From a virus, in IMG/VR virus record IMGVR_UViG_3300025128_000015, positions 1-64,000 of that record: a stretch of DNA of 64,000 bases. The stretch is one strand, 5' to 3'. Positions within the stretch are counted from its first letter, which is position 1. Every line of letters starts with the position of its first letter. The notes under the pieces were generated by a model that was given only the letters and a program-made list of their open reading frames with translations, ran no database searches and was not told the origin of the DNA. The position numbers were made by a program, and so were the translations under genes. Shown here one piece after another: positions 10,468 through 19,547 of this stretch.

Positions 10468-12150
10468 ATGCCTTTCTACAAATTTGAAAAAAATGATAAA
10501 TTCTTTAATATAGTCAAAGCTCATCCTAAAAGTGCGTTTTCTATTTGGAGTGGTTCTGTTTTCTATAATAATCAAAGCGCCTCCGTGCCTCGAAGAGGGG
10601 CATTATCTGATCCTGGCGGTGTAACTGGTGCACGCCCTGATCAAAAAAGCGGTTATTTAAATCTCTTCGAGGCAAACGTCAATCGTCGTTACGGACAAGG
10701 CACAAATGCAGACGGCACTGATATATCTTTAATAACACCATTTCGAGTTAAAGACGTCGGAGATCTTGTATCATTTAAAAACATCGGACAAGATAAGTAT
10801 TTCAAAGACTATGATCAAGGAGATACTCTTGTTGGTAGTTATCCTTTAACGTCTAGTATAACCAGAATCTTTTATAATTATGGGGGAAACGATTATAGAA
10901 GCACTGGTGGGCATGAGCCATTCGACTTTCCTATCATTACTGAAACAGGAGGTAGAGCAAATCGCCTTCCCAATGGCACCGTAACACAAGTTGTTATGTC
11001 TGGAACAACAGATGGCAGAAATCAATTAAATCAATGGTGGGGACCAGGAGTAGCTAAAAGTTTATATAAGTCCATGTTCAGCGGAGAAAGCGGTAAAGGT
11101 GTTAAAAACGTTTTCTTTTCGGGATCTGTTTGGTATAACAATGAAAACGATTTTCCACTTGGAGGACCCCCGTCTGCAGGTACAAATTTAGTTTATGATT
11201 CAAAAGGCAGGCGCCGCAGGCATCTAGAAGCACTTAAAAATACACTAAACTATTATTCATATCTTAGTCCTCATTACAAATATATTTCCCATGTAAGAAA
11301 AGATGGTGAGAGAAATTTTGGTAAAGTTCGTCTCAATATGATTAACATTCCATCTATTTTCTATGGCTCGTCAATTAAAAAAGGCACTGTCTTTCTTAAA
11401 TTTTATGTAACCGGTACATTAATCGGAGAACTTGGCGATATTAAAAGAAATGGAGAACTAGTCCAGGTTGGACCTACAGGTAGTAACGGCAGTGGCTCTG
11501 TAGCTGGTGTTGTTCTGTACAACGAAGGTGTTTTGCTTCTTACAGCTAGTCACGATTTGACTGCGGCCGGCACAGCCATGGATCCTCCACATACTGAAAA
11601 ATATATATCTGAGGATCTAAAAGTCGCTGCGGACTCCCCTAGTTGGCTTTACTGGGGTGCTTCCATGCGAGAAACCACAATATATAATTCAGGCTCTGCA
11701 CCAACCGCTGCCGACTCTGATGCGATGAGCGGATCTTACGGAACATGGCTAACACAGCCTGTATTTTGCCCATCCTCAAGCTTCTCAATAGATTTTGAAG
11801 GCACTAATCACGTTAATACCATGACGATGTTTGCTCATGCGCCAAAGGGCGTTCTTAACCATTCTAATAATTTAACTTACTTGGATTACCAAAGCAGCTT
11901 GACAGGAAGTTCGCAAAAAGGACCAGAGACAAGCAAGAGAAGATATGTTGAGTACGAGAAAGTAAAAATTAAAAATACAACAAAGAGCCAATTTAAAAAT
12001 TATCAAGAAGATTTTGAAAAACAGGTTTACATTTCTAAGATAGGCATATATGATAAGGATAAGAATTTAGTTGGTATTGCTAAATTAGCAAATCCAGTTA
12101 AAAAGAAAGAAGATAGGGACTTCACTTTTAAAATAAAACTTGATATATGA
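10468..12150 (+). CDS. Tail appendage or virion protein, paralogue of previous gene
   Basis: 560 residues, larger than its neighbour but with the same C-terminal module (IGIYDKDKNLVGIAKLANPV ending KIKLDI). The N-terminal half is polar with many aromatic and Gly residues (for example NQWWGPGVAKSLYKSMFSG) and resembles a beta-rich virion protein. No enzyme motif was found. Its stop overlaps the start of the RuvC-like gene (ATGA at 12147-12150), so late virion and DNA-processing genes are co-translated here. Confidence 0.55.
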   Translation: MPFYKFEKNDKFFNIVKAHPKSAFSIWSGSVFYNNQSASVPRRGALSDPGGVTGARPDQKSGYLNLFEANVNRRYGQGTNADGTDISLITPFRVKDVGDLVSFKNIGQDKYFKDYDQGDTLVGSYPLTSSITRIFYNYGGNDYRSTGGHEPFDFPIITETGGRANRLPNGTVTQVVMSGTTDGRNQLNQWWGPGVAKSLYKSMFSGESGKGVKNVFFSGSVWYNNENDFPLGGPPSAGTNLVYDSKGRRRRHLEALKNTLNYYSYLSPHYKYISHVRKDGERNFGKVRLNMINIPSIFYGSSIKKGTVFLKFYVTGTLIGELGDIKRNGELVQVGPTGSNGSGSVAGVVLYNEGVLLLTASHDLTAAGTAMDPPHTEKYISEDLKVAADSPSWLYWGASMRETTIYNSGSAPTAADSDAMSGSYGTWLTQPVFCPSSSFSIDFEGTNHVNTMTMFAHAPKGVLNHSNNLTYLDYQSSLTGSSQKGPETSKRRYVEYEKVKIKNTTKSQFKNYQEDFEKQVYISKIGIYDKDKNLVGIAKLANPVKKKEDRDFTFKIKLDI

Positions 12151-12674
12151 TTTTAGGACTAGATGTAAGTACAAGCATTACTGGTGCGACAGTATTAAAT
12201 AATGAAGGAAAGATTATTTATAATGAGGCATGGGATACGAGAAAGTATAAAGACTTCTTTAAGAAGGCCGAGTATATTGAAAAACGTATTAGTGAGCTTC
12301 GTAGTGACAGTTTCGGAATCGAAAGAGTATGTATCGAGCAATCTCTCCAAAGTTTCAGATCTGGATTCTCCTCGGCTAAAACTTTGTCAACTCTCGCTCG
12401 TTTTAATGGGGTGGTGTCATGGTTGGTATATAGAATACTGCAGACAGAACCAGAATATATAGCAGCGACATCGGCCAGAAAATTATGTGGGATTACAGTG
12501 CCAAGAGGGACAAAAGCAAAAGAAGTTGTAATCAAGTATGTCGTTGAAAATATTCCTGAAATTGTGATAGAGAAAACAAAGCACGACAATATTAAGCCAC
12601 ACTGTTATGATAAAGCTGATAGCTGGGTTGTTGCAAGAGCAGCATACAAAAACAATAAAAAGTCACCAGCGTAA
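12147..12674 (+). CDS. RuvC-like Holliday junction resolvase / RNase H-fold nuclease
   Basis: 175 residues. MILGLDVSTSITGATVL is the first strand of the RNase H fold, with catalytic Asp6 in the RuvC-type pattern GxDxS. CIEQS near residue 62 supplies the second acidic residue, and DKADSWVVARAAY near residue 150 is the C-terminal acidic helix, as in RuvC. Poxvirus and phage RuvC-like enzymes cut branched DNA. In a T4-like phage this could do the job of endonuclease VII (gp49), resolving branches before packaging. It overlaps the preceding stop by four bases. The family call is firm; the substrate is inferred. Confidence 0.8.
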   Translation: MILGLDVSTSITGATVLNNEGKIIYNEAWDTRKYKDFFKKAEYIEKRISELRSDSFGIERVCIEQSLQSFRSGFSSAKTLSTLARFNGVVSWLVYRILQTEPEYIAATSARKLCGITVPRGTKAKEVVIKYVVENIPEIVIEKTKHDNIKPHCYDKADSWVVARAAYKNNKKSPA

Positions 12675-12707
12675 GTCTTTTGTTAATATTTCTTCTAATT
12701 AATAATG

Positions 12708-12729
12708 TACAACAAGTTATAATGTTGTA
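12708..12729 (+). promoter_or_regulatory. 7-bp inverted repeat around a TATAAT box
   Basis: TACAACA (12708-12714) and TGTTGTA (12723-12729) form a perfect inverted repeat with an 8-base spacer. The spacer runs into TATAAT (12718-12723), a consensus sigma70 -10. I see no good -35 at normal spacing. It may be a promoter with operator or a hairpin in the leader of the LamG gene. Confidence 0.3.
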
Positions 12730-12748
12730 GACAAGGGAGGAGTTATTC

Positions 12749-13531
12749 ATGAGTCAGGTCGATGGCAATTTAACTGTACAAGGAGGCATTAAGTCTCAGT
12801 ATAAGAGTGATATATATTTACCACCACCAGTGGTCTATTTGAGAATGAACGAAGGAACAGGTTCAACCGCCGCAGATTCTTCAAACGCCGGCAATGATCT
12901 TGACGGTACATTAGGAGGTACAGCTTCTTGGTCGACTGTATTCAAGAATGGGCCATATGCGGTAGCATTCGATGGAGACTCTGATTATATAGATATGGGT
13001 AACAGTACTACTTTGGTGCCAAACACTGCCTTTACAATTTCTTACTGGGCAAGAGCAAATTCTTTTACAGGATACACCAGAATGGTTTCAAAATTCCCAA
13101 CTGGCGCAGGTTCACCTTCTTATTCTTACACTATTTTAACGGGAAATGGTACGGGTCAAGTTAGATTTTTTGTTATGCAGGCATCTAACACTGGCTCTGG
13201 AACAGTCTTGATGACCAACAGCGCAGAAATGTCTGTCGACACTTGGCATCACATTGTATGTACTTATTCAGGTGGAGACAATAGAATGCGTATTTATGTC
13301 GACGGAGATCTAAAAACGGCTACGCTTACAGGGACAGTACCTTCTTCTATAAATCAAGGCACAGCAAAATTGTCTTTAGGAGCCAATCTGGCAGGTTCTG
13401 TTGCGAATCGTCAATATTGGGATGGATATATGGACGAGTTCTCTATTTGGAATGTAGAGCTTACAGCAGACCAAATTTCTTATATTTATGGAGCCGGCTC
13501 ACCACCTGATTTATCTGTTGGTATACCATAG
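12749..13531 (+). CDS. LamG / concanavalin A-like lectin domain protein (adhesin)
   Basis: 260 residues with a strong SD (GGGAGGAG). Residues about 25-250 form a Laminin-G-3 type jelly roll: VYLRMNEGTGSTAADSS, AVAFDGDSDYIDMG, TISYWARA, TWHHIVCTYSGGDNRMRIYV, and MDEFSIWNVELTADQISYIY. Such domains bind carbohydrates, and in phages they occur on virion-surface proteins. The next gene is a close paralogue with the same N-terminal MSQ(V/I)DGN tag. The shared short N-terminus probably attaches both to the virion, with the LamG domain exposed. The ligand is unknown. Confidence 0.85.
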   Translation: MSQVDGNLTVQGGIKSQYKSDIYLPPPVVYLRMNEGTGSTAADSSNAGNDLDGTLGGTASWSTVFKNGPYAVAFDGDSDYIDMGNSTTLVPNTAFTISYWARANSFTGYTRMVSKFPTGAGSPSYSYTILTGNGTGQVRFFVMQASNTGSGTVLMTNSAEMSVDTWHHIVCTYSGGDNRMRIYVDGDLKTATLTGTVPSSINQGTAKLSLGANLAGSVANRQYWDGYMDEFSIWNVELTADQISYIYGAGSPPDLSVGIP

Positions 13532-13543
13532 GAGAAAATAATT

Positions 13544-14344
13544 ATGAGTCAAATTGATGGAAACATGATAGTACGAGGAAACACAACTGTACAATATCAG
13601 AGCAGTATATATACTCCGTCTCCAATTGTATATCTTAAAATGAACGACGGGTCAGGCACAACAGCTAGCGACTCTTCTAGTGCCGGCAACAATCTGAATG
13701 GAACTTTAGGCGGTGACGCATCATGGACATCTACTAAATATAAAAATGGACCTTATGCTGTTGAATTTGACGGCACCGGAGATTATATTGATTTAGGGAC
13801 AAGCACCACGCTTAAACCTAATATTGCTATGACCATCGCGGCCTGGGTCTATGCAGATGATTTCGGTTCTGGCTTTGCTGCCATTCTTTCTTGTTGGCCT
13901 GGTTCCGGCGCCGAATCCAATTATTCTTTTTTTCTTGGCACAGGTGACAGCGGCGCCGGCAACGGAAAAGTAGATTGGCTTGTCATGAAACACCCCGCCG
14001 GCGGCTCTGGAACTTGGCTACAAACTGACAGTGCTGAACTCACAGCAGAACAATGGCATCATGTTGCTGTAACCTATTCTGGCGCAAATACTAGAATGCG
14101 TATATACATTGATGGTTCTTTGAAAGACGCTACTCATGTAAGGGAGGCGGTACCTTCTCAGATTAGCCAAGGAAGCCATAATGTTGGAATTGGGCTTAAT
14201 TATAACGGTTCTGCTTCATATCCTTATCCATGGGATGGTGCTATAGATGAATTATCGATGTGGGATGTTGAACTTACGGCAGACCAGATATCTTATCTAT
14301 ATGGCGGAGGGGTCGTTCCAGATGTCTCCAAAGGTATACCATAA
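13544..14344 (+). CDS. LamG / concanavalin A-like lectin domain protein, paralogue
   Basis: 266 residues, 12 bases after its paralogue. The domain motifs are the same: VYLKMNDGSGTTASDSSSAG, AVEFDGTGDYIDLG, TIAAWVYA, QWHHVAVTYSGANTRMRIYI, IDELSMWDVELTADQISYLY. The C-termini also match (PDVSKGIP and PDLSVGIP). This is a clear tandem duplication with substantial divergence in the middle, consistent with two receptor specificities or a hetero-oligomeric decoration. The DNA is locally GC-richer, with GGCGCC twice and GCCGGC. Confidence 0.85.
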   Translation: MSQIDGNMIVRGNTTVQYQSSIYTPSPIVYLKMNDGSGTTASDSSSAGNNLNGTLGGDASWTSTKYKNGPYAVEFDGTGDYIDLGTSTTLKPNIAMTIAAWVYADDFGSGFAAILSCWPGSGAESNYSFFLGTGDSGAGNGKVDWLVMKHPAGGSGTWLQTDSAELTAEQWHHVAVTYSGANTRMRIYIDGSLKDATHVREAVPSQISQGSHNVGIGLNYNGSASYPYPWDGAIDELSMWDVELTADQISYLYGGGVVPDVSKGIP

Positions 14345-14405
14345 ATTTTACTAGACAGACTAGAAAATGTTATTATAACTTATGTAATAGATTATAGGTT
14401 GTAAG

Positions 14406-15350
14406 TTGTCACAAAGTAAAAAGATAAATATTCTGAGAAGAGTTTTGGGTAATTTCTACAACTCTAGCGAAGAATTATTATTTTATTGCCCTAAGTGCAA
14501 TCATCATAAAAGAAAGATGTCTGTCAATATAACTAAGGATGTTTTTAAGTGTTGGATCTGTGATTACCATGGTATTTCAATTCGTAAGCTGATTAGAAAC
14601 CACGGATCCTTTAAGGATTTGGCTGCATGGTCAGAGCTTACAAATGAAGTAGATATTTCGTCTTTTGGTGATAACTTGTTTGAGAAAGAGCAAGCAGAAG
14701 AAGAACAGAAAATACCTTTACCAGAAGAATATATATCCTTAGCCAATAAAAACTCTTCTATGTCTTCGCTCAGGGCTAGAAATTATTTGGCTTCTCGTGG
14801 ACTAACAAAAAGAGATTTTGTAAGATGGAAGATAGGATACTGCGAAGAAGGTGAATATGCAGGTCGTATTATCATTCCTTCATTTGGCAAAACAGGCTAT
14901 GCAAATTATTTTATTGCTAGGACCTATACTGATAATTGGAAAAAGTATATGAACCCTCCAGCAAAACGAGATATTATCTTTAATGAGCTTTATCTGGATT
15001 TTGATAAAGATCTTGTTATTGTCGAGGGCGCCTTCGATGCTATTGTTACAGGTCCAAACTCTGTTCCCATTTTAGGATCAACGTTGCGAGAACAATCTAA
15101 GTTGTTTCAAGAGATTATTAAAAACGATTCAACAGTCTATATTGCCCTTGATCCCGATGCGGAAAAGAAAGCAACTTTCTTAATCAAGAACCTTTTAAAA
15201 TATGGTATAGAAATATATAAAACAGATATAGCTCCATATGATGATGTAGGAGAGATGTCAAAAGAAGAGTTTAAAAATAGAAAGTCTCAATCTAAACGCA
15301 TAACATCAGAAGATTATTTGTTATTGCGCCTACAAAGTATGATGCCATAA
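14406..15350 (+). CDS. DNA primase, DnaG type (zinc finger plus TOPRIM)
   Basis: 314 residues from a TTG start with weak SD (AGG seven bases upstream). The N-terminal zinc-binding module has Cys28, Cys31, Cys49 and Cys52 (FYCPKC and FKCWICDYHG), typical of primases of the DnaG/T7/T4 gp61 class. The TOPRIM core follows: DLVIVEGAFDAI near residue 203 gives the Glu, and IALDPDAEKK near 246 gives the DxD-type metal site. It makes RNA primers for lagging-strand synthesis. No fused helicase is present, so a separate replicative helicase must be encoded elsewhere. Confidence 0.88.
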   Translation: MSQSKKINILRRVLGNFYNSSEELLFYCPKCNHHKRKMSVNITKDVFKCWICDYHGISIRKLIRNHGSFKDLAAWSELTNEVDISSFGDNLFEKEQAEEEQKIPLPEEYISLANKNSSMSSLRARNYLASRGLTKRDFVRWKIGYCEEGEYAGRIIIPSFGKTGYANYFIARTYTDNWKKYMNPPAKRDIIFNELYLDFDKDLVIVEGAFDAIVTGPNSVPILGSTLREQSKLFQEIIKNDSTVYIALDPDAEKKATFLIKNLLKYGIEIYKTDIAPYDDVGEMSKEEFKNRKSQSKRITSEDYLLLRLQSMMP

Positions 15351-15377
15351 GTGTTTTAGCCTTTGCTTTTTAGTTGG

Positions 15378-15388
15378 ACTATTTATTA
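15378..15388 (+). promoter_or_regulatory. Candidate late promoter motif ACTATTTATTA
   Basis: Exact copy of ACTATTTATTA in the 65-base gap after the primase gene, 27 bases before the ATG at 15416. It is one of several near-identical elements in gaps of this window. Confidence 0.4.
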
Positions 15389-15415
15389 GTAACAGCATTT
15401 TATGGAGGTATTAAA

Positions 15416-15523
15416 ATGAAAAATTTAGTTAAAGTTTTGGTTGCTCATGCTAAGAAAAATTGGCTATGCCTGTCAACCGCAGCCCTCGTCGCACTTGTTG
15501 TGTGTCGGAGTTGTTGCTGTTAG
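15416..15523 (+). CDS. 35-residue Cys-rich membrane peptide
   Basis: A short frame with a strong SD (TGGAGG, eight bases before the ATG) encodes 35 residues: a basic N-terminus (KNLVKVLVAHAKKNW), a hydrophobic segment (LCLSTAALVALVV) and the end CRSCC. The stop TAG overlaps a GTG start of the next frame (TAGTG), a coupling seen throughout this genome. The pattern suits a small single-pass membrane peptide or a lipoprotein-like signal. The family is not recognised. The strong SD and motif-bearing leader make it more likely real than chance. Confidence 0.55.
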   Translation: MKNLVKVLVAHAKKNWLCLSTAALVALVVCRSCCC

Positions 15524-15930
15524 TGCCTTATAAGAAGAAAGGCAAATGTGTCTATAAAAAAGACACTGGTAAAAAAGTTGGATGCACTGACGGCCCTGTA
15601 GATAATTACTTGGCCGCACTGCATGCCAACGCTACTGATGAATCAAAAAAAGAGGAATCTATAATGGAAATAAAAAGATCAAGATTAAAACAAATTGTAA
15701 AAGAAGAGATGGAACGATTAGACCGATTGTTTGAAGGCAAATTAGCCGATCAAGTATACGAAGATAATACTGGGCGCCGCGGCACAATTTTATCTCAAAC
15801 CCTCTGTGAAAGTGGTGCTGTAACACATTACGATGTAGAATTTGATGACGAGATTAAATTGAATCTCCCGGCCGAAGAGCTGACAGTCATCACAGAAAAA
15901 ACAAAATCCTCTAAAGGAAGTATAAAATGA
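15523..15930 (+). CDS. Small protein with KCVYKKDTGKKVGC motif and amphipathic helix
   Basis: I start at GTG 15523, which overlaps the stop of the 35-residue frame; the longer open frame upstream would merely re-read that peptide in another frame. The 135-residue product begins PYKKKGKCVYKKDTGKKVGC then TDGPVDNYLAALHAN, a Cys-containing motif I recognise from small marine-phage proteins of unknown role. From Met at 15664 it continues MEIKRSRLKQIVKEEMERL, an amphipathic helix like the N-terminus of the next gene. The part from 15664 (88 residues) could also be translated alone, as a GAGG lies upstream. It ends by overlapping the next gene (ATGA). Confidence 0.55.
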   Translation: MPYKKKGKCVYKKDTGKKVGCTDGPVDNYLAALHANATDESKKEESIMEIKRSRLKQIVKEEMERLDRLFEGKLADQVYEDNTGRRGTILSQTLCESGAVTHYDVEFDDEIKLNLPAEELTVITEKTKSSKGSIK

Positions 15931-16310
15931 AAATTTCAAAACAAAGACTTGTTGAACTAATAAACGAAGAGCTAGAAAAAGATGCTCAAACAGCGCTAAA
16001 CGAATACGGTGCTTACACTGCTATCTCATCTGGAGTGGGCGACAACCCAGCCCTAAGAAACAACAACCATCCAGACCCGGTTAATGATTTAAAATCTCTA
16101 GAAGTAGGGCAATTAGATGATATAGCTACAACTGGAATAGAAGGATTATTTAACAATGTGCAGATTGCATCAAGAATTCTAGAAGATCTCCCCTTTGAAG
16201 AGATTTCTAATTCAAATATTGCAGACATGCTTGTTGAGGCAGCAGATTTCCTTCGAGCCGTTTTGGACAAAATCTCTATGGAACGCGAACGTGAAGAAAG
16301 AGGATATTAA
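15927..16310 (+). CDS. Hypothetical protein with MKISKQRL N-terminal helix
   Basis: 127 residues starting on ATGA. The first 17 residues (MKISKQRLVELINEELE) form an amphipathic helix resembling MEIKRSRLKQIVKEEM in the preceding protein. The rest is acidic and mostly helical, ending in a charged EREREERGY. I recognise no fold. The helix may be a targeting or cleavable leader; it contains INE, which fits the (I/L)xE rule of T4 prohead protease sites. A possible role as an internal head protein is speculative. Confidence 0.55.
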   Translation: MKISKQRLVELINEELEKDAQTALNEYGAYTAISSGVGDNPALRNNNHPDPVNDLKSLEVGQLDDIATTGIEGLFNNVQIASRILEDLPFEEISNSNIADMLVEAADFLRAVLDKISMEREREERGY

Positions 16311-16329
16311 TAATTTACCTTTTTAAGAA

Positions 16330-16353
16330 GTGTTACTATGTTTATAGCAACAC
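16330..16353 (+). promoter_or_regulatory. Hairpin in the SbcCD leader
   Basis: GTGTTACTAT / ATAGCAACAC pair over ten positions with one mismatch around a GTTT loop, in the 76-base gap before the SbcCD gene. A shorter GCTTA/TAAGC hairpin follows at about 16354-16371. No T-run follows, so a leader structure or operator is more likely than a terminator. Confidence 0.3.
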
Positions 16354-16386
16354 GCTTATAAACACGTAAGCTAGACCGGAGAATTT

Positions 16387-19300
16387 ATGCGATTTGCTCA
16401 TATAGCGGACACCCATATCCGCAACTTGAAATACCACAAAGAATATCGTGCAGTATTTCAGCAACTATATAGAAAACTTGAAGAATTAGATGTTGACTAC
16501 ATCGTTCATTGCGGCGACATAGCCCATACAAAGACACAAATAAGTCCAGAGTTCGTTGATTTGTGCAGTGATTTTTTTAGGAACTTGGCGAATATAGCTC
16601 CTACATACATAATACTGGGGAATCACGATGGCAACTTAAGAAATTCATATCGACAAGACGCGCTAACACCGATTGTTAATGCGTTAGATAATCCGAATTT
16701 AAAGTTGATTAAAAACTCCGGGGAGGTCAATCTCGATGATACTTTTACGCTTAATATCTTATCTGTGTTTGATGCTGACAATTGGATGGATCCATCCGAC
16801 AGCACCAAAATTAATATTGCTCTTTATCACGGCTCCATATCGAATTGTCAAACTGATGCTGGTTGGATTATGGAATATGGGGAAAACGACATATCTATTT
16901 TTAATAGATTCGATTATGCTTTTCTCGGAGACATTCATAAAACAAACCAACAACTTGATAAAGAAGGTCGAATTCGATATTGTGGCTCCACTGTACAACA
17001 GAATCACGGAGAAACCAACGATAAAGGCTTTCTCATATGGGACATCGAAGACAAAGAAACCTTCTCGGTAGAACATCACGTACTAGCCAATCCTAAGCCG
17101 TTTATAACGATTAATCTTACTCCGAAGGGTAGCATGCCAAAAGGCACGAAAATCCCGTCTAAGGCACGCTTACGGCTGGTTTCTGAGAATACCTTACCTC
17201 TGGATGTTATTCGTAAGGCAATTGATGTTGCAAAAGTTAGATTTAAACCAGAAGCAATTACATATTTATGTAGATCAGACGGCCGTTCAGGTTTAGATGG
17301 CTCTGTCAATTCTCTTATACAAGAAGATCTTCGTGACATCGCCGTACAAGAAAGTTTGATAGAGGAGTATATTAAAGACTATCAGGTTGATGAAGACGTC
17401 TTACAAAAGGTATATGATCTAAATAAAAGATACAAGACCCTCGTTGAAGAAGAGGAGGAGGTTAGCAGGAATGTTAACTGGAAACTAAAGAGAATCGAGT
17501 GGGACAATCTATTCAATTACGATGAAGGAAATAGTGTCGACTTTTATGATCTTAATGGGGTTATTGGTATTCTAGGAAAGAACTTTTCTGGTAAATCAAG
17601 CATCATTGACAGTCTTATGTACACTCTGTACAACACAACTTCAAAAAACAATCGCAAGAATTATAATGTGATTAATCAAAACAAAGAAGAATGTAGAGGG
17701 CTTGTACAAATTGACATTGGCACAAAGACATATTCAGTTGAAAGAACCAGCAAGAAGTATGTAAAAAAGCTGAAAGGCAAAGTTACTAACGAAGCTAAGA
17801 CTGATGTTGAATTTACTGTTTATGATAATGCCACTGGGATTGAACAAGAACTAAACGGCACTAGTAGAATGGAGACAGATAAAAACATTAGGAAGATATT
17901 TGGCACTGTCGAAGACTTTCTAATGACATCGATGGCTTCACAGCTTGGATCTCTAAGTTATATCAGCGAAGGTTCGACAAAGAGAAAAGAAATTCTTGCT
18001 AAGTTTCTTGATTTAGAAATATTTGACAAGAAGTTCAAGATGGCCAAAGATGATTCTTCTGATATTAAAGCCATGATTCGCAAAATGTCTAAACGCGATT
18101 TTGTGCAAGAGGCAAAAGATGCAAGAACAGAACTTGCAAGGAGTGAGACTGAAACGTCTCTCAAACAAAAAGAGTGCAAGAAGCTGGCTAATAAAATAAA
18201 TAAATTGAACTCTGATCTGGTTGAGTGCGATAAATTAATATCTTCAATACCAGCGCAAGTAATTGATATTACTATGGTTAATAGAAAATTGCAAGACTTA
18301 ACAAACAAGATAGACATTTTAAAGTCAGACAATGTTGGTCACGAACATGAACTAGAAGAAAAACAAAAATTCTATGACAAGATAGTTGCATTCATAGATG
18401 GGTTTGATGTTGATTCACTCAAGCAAAAACAAGAGCTTATTAAAGAACACCGAAACAGCATTGTCGCATTCGAGTCTGAAATAGAGACTGAAAGCACAAG
18501 ACTTAATCTTTTGAAGAAGAAGGTCAAGTTGCTCGATGAAGTTCCATGTGGAGAAGAGTTTTCTCATTGTAAATTTATTAAAGACGCATATACAGCAAAA
18601 AACAATATCGTCCCAGTACAAGCTGTCATTGATAAACTTGATTCAAAAGTCAATAAGATATCGAAAGGTATCGATAGTTTAAATCCAACTCAGCTTCAAG
18701 ATCATTATGAGAAGTTTCAAAAAATAACCAAGAAGAAAAACAATGCTCTCAATGAGATCAATGAGTTAAAACTTGAAATAGAAAAAACAAAGACTCATGT
18801 TTTAAGATTTGATCAAGAAAAGAGTATACTCGAAATTAAGAGAGAAGAATATGAAAACAATAAAGAAGCAATTGAAAATCTTGAAAGCTTGCTAGAACAA
18901 AAAGCAAATCATGAAGATGGGATAAAAAATCATAAAAAGAAATATGAAACATGTCAAAAAGAATCTATGGAGCTTTACAAGCAAAATGGCTTCTTGGAAC
19001 AAAAGCTAGAACAGATAAGTACAGACGAACAAGAGTATGAAGATCTTAATGCTGAGTTCACAGCTTATGATTTGTTTCAGAGATGTATGCACTCGAACGG
19101 TATATCATACAATATTATTAAGAAGCGCCTTCCAATAATCAATGAGGAGATATCAAAGATCTTAACAAACATCGTTGACTTTGATATCCTTTTTGATAAT
19201 GAAGATAATAAATTAGATATTTTGATTAAACACCCGCGCTTTGAACCTCGTCCAATTGAGATGGGTTCAGGTGCAGAAAAAACGATATGTGCAATGGCCA

Positions 19301-19536
19301 TTCGTTTGGCTCTTTTAAATGTTTCGACTCTACCAAAAGGCGATGTCTTTATCCTAGATGAACCTGGAACGGCTTTAGATGAAGATAATATGGAAGGATT
19401 TGTAAGGATTCTAGATATGATCAGTACACAATTTAAAACTGTTTTATTGATTTCACACCTAGATAGTCTTAAGGATACGGTCGAACAGCAAATTACAATT
19501 GATAAAATTGATGGCTATGCACATGTAAATCACTAA
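16387..19536 (+). CDS. Fused Mre11-Rad50 (SbcD-SbcC; T4 gp47-gp46) exonuclease
   Basis: 1049 residues. The N-terminal part is an Mre11/SbcD metallophosphoesterase: HIADTHIRN (Asp8, His10), HCGDIAH (Asp44), GNHD (78-81). From about residue 370 the chain becomes Rad50/SbcC: Walker A GKNFSGKSS near 397, a long charged coiled coil interrupted near 720 by CGEEFSHC (a CX6C variant of the zinc hook), an ABC signature-like GSGAEKTICAMA near 960, and Walker B VFILDEPGTALDEDN near 987. Together these give ATP-dependent DNA end processing for recombination. T4 and most bacteria encode the two subunits separately; here both are in one uninterrupted frame. Confidence 0.92.
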   Translation: MRFAHIADTHIRNLKYHKEYRAVFQQLYRKLEELDVDYIVHCGDIAHTKTQISPEFVDLCSDFFRNLANIAPTYIILGNHDGNLRNSYRQDALTPIVNALDNPNLKLIKNSGEVNLDDTFTLNILSVFDADNWMDPSDSTKINIALYHGSISNCQTDAGWIMEYGENDISIFNRFDYAFLGDIHKTNQQLDKEGRIRYCGSTVQQNHGETNDKGFLIWDIEDKETFSVEHHVLANPKPFITINLTPKGSMPKGTKIPSKARLRLVSENTLPLDVIRKAIDVAKVRFKPEAITYLCRSDGRSGLDGSVNSLIQEDLRDIAVQESLIEEYIKDYQVDEDVLQKVYDLNKRYKTLVEEEEEVSRNVNWKLKRIEWDNLFNYDEGNSVDFYDLNGVIGILGKNFSGKSSIIDSLMYTLYNTTSKNNRKNYNVINQNKEECRGLVQIDIGTKTYSVERTSKKYVKKLKGKVTNEAKTDVEFTVYDNATGIEQELNGTSRMETDKNIRKIFGTVEDFLMTSMASQLGSLSYISEGSTKRKEILAKFLDLEIFDKKFKMAKDDSSDIKAMIRKMSKRDFVQEAKDARTELARSETETSLKQKECKKLANKINKLNSDLVECDKLISSIPAQVIDITMVNRKLQDLTNKIDILKSDNVGHEHELEEKQKFYDKIVAFIDGFDVDSLKQKQELIKEHRNSIVAFESEIETESTRLNLLKKKVKLLDEVPCGEEFSHCKFIKDAYTAKNNIVPVQAVIDKLDSKVNKISKGIDSLNPTQLQDHYEKFQKITKKKNNALNEINELKLEIEKTKTHVLRFDQEKSILEIKREEYENNKEAIENLESLLEQKANHEDGIKNHKKKYETCQKESMELYKQNGFLEQKLEQISTDEQEYEDLNAEFTAYDLFQRCMHSNGISYNIIKKRLPIINEEISKILTNIVDFDILFDNEDNKLDILIKHPRFEPRPIEMGSGAEKTICAMAIRLALLNVSTLPKGDVFILDEPGTALDEDNMEGFVRILDMISTQFKTVLLISHLDSLKDTVEQQITIDKIDGYAHVNH

Positions 19537-19547
19537 GGAGAAATAAG

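Noticed and set aside
15460-15523. Upstream TTG extension of the small protein ending at 15930
   Set aside because: It would re-read the 35-residue membrane peptide in another frame. The GTG at 15523 overlapping the TAG stop, with the coherent PYKKKGKCVYKK start, is the better choice.
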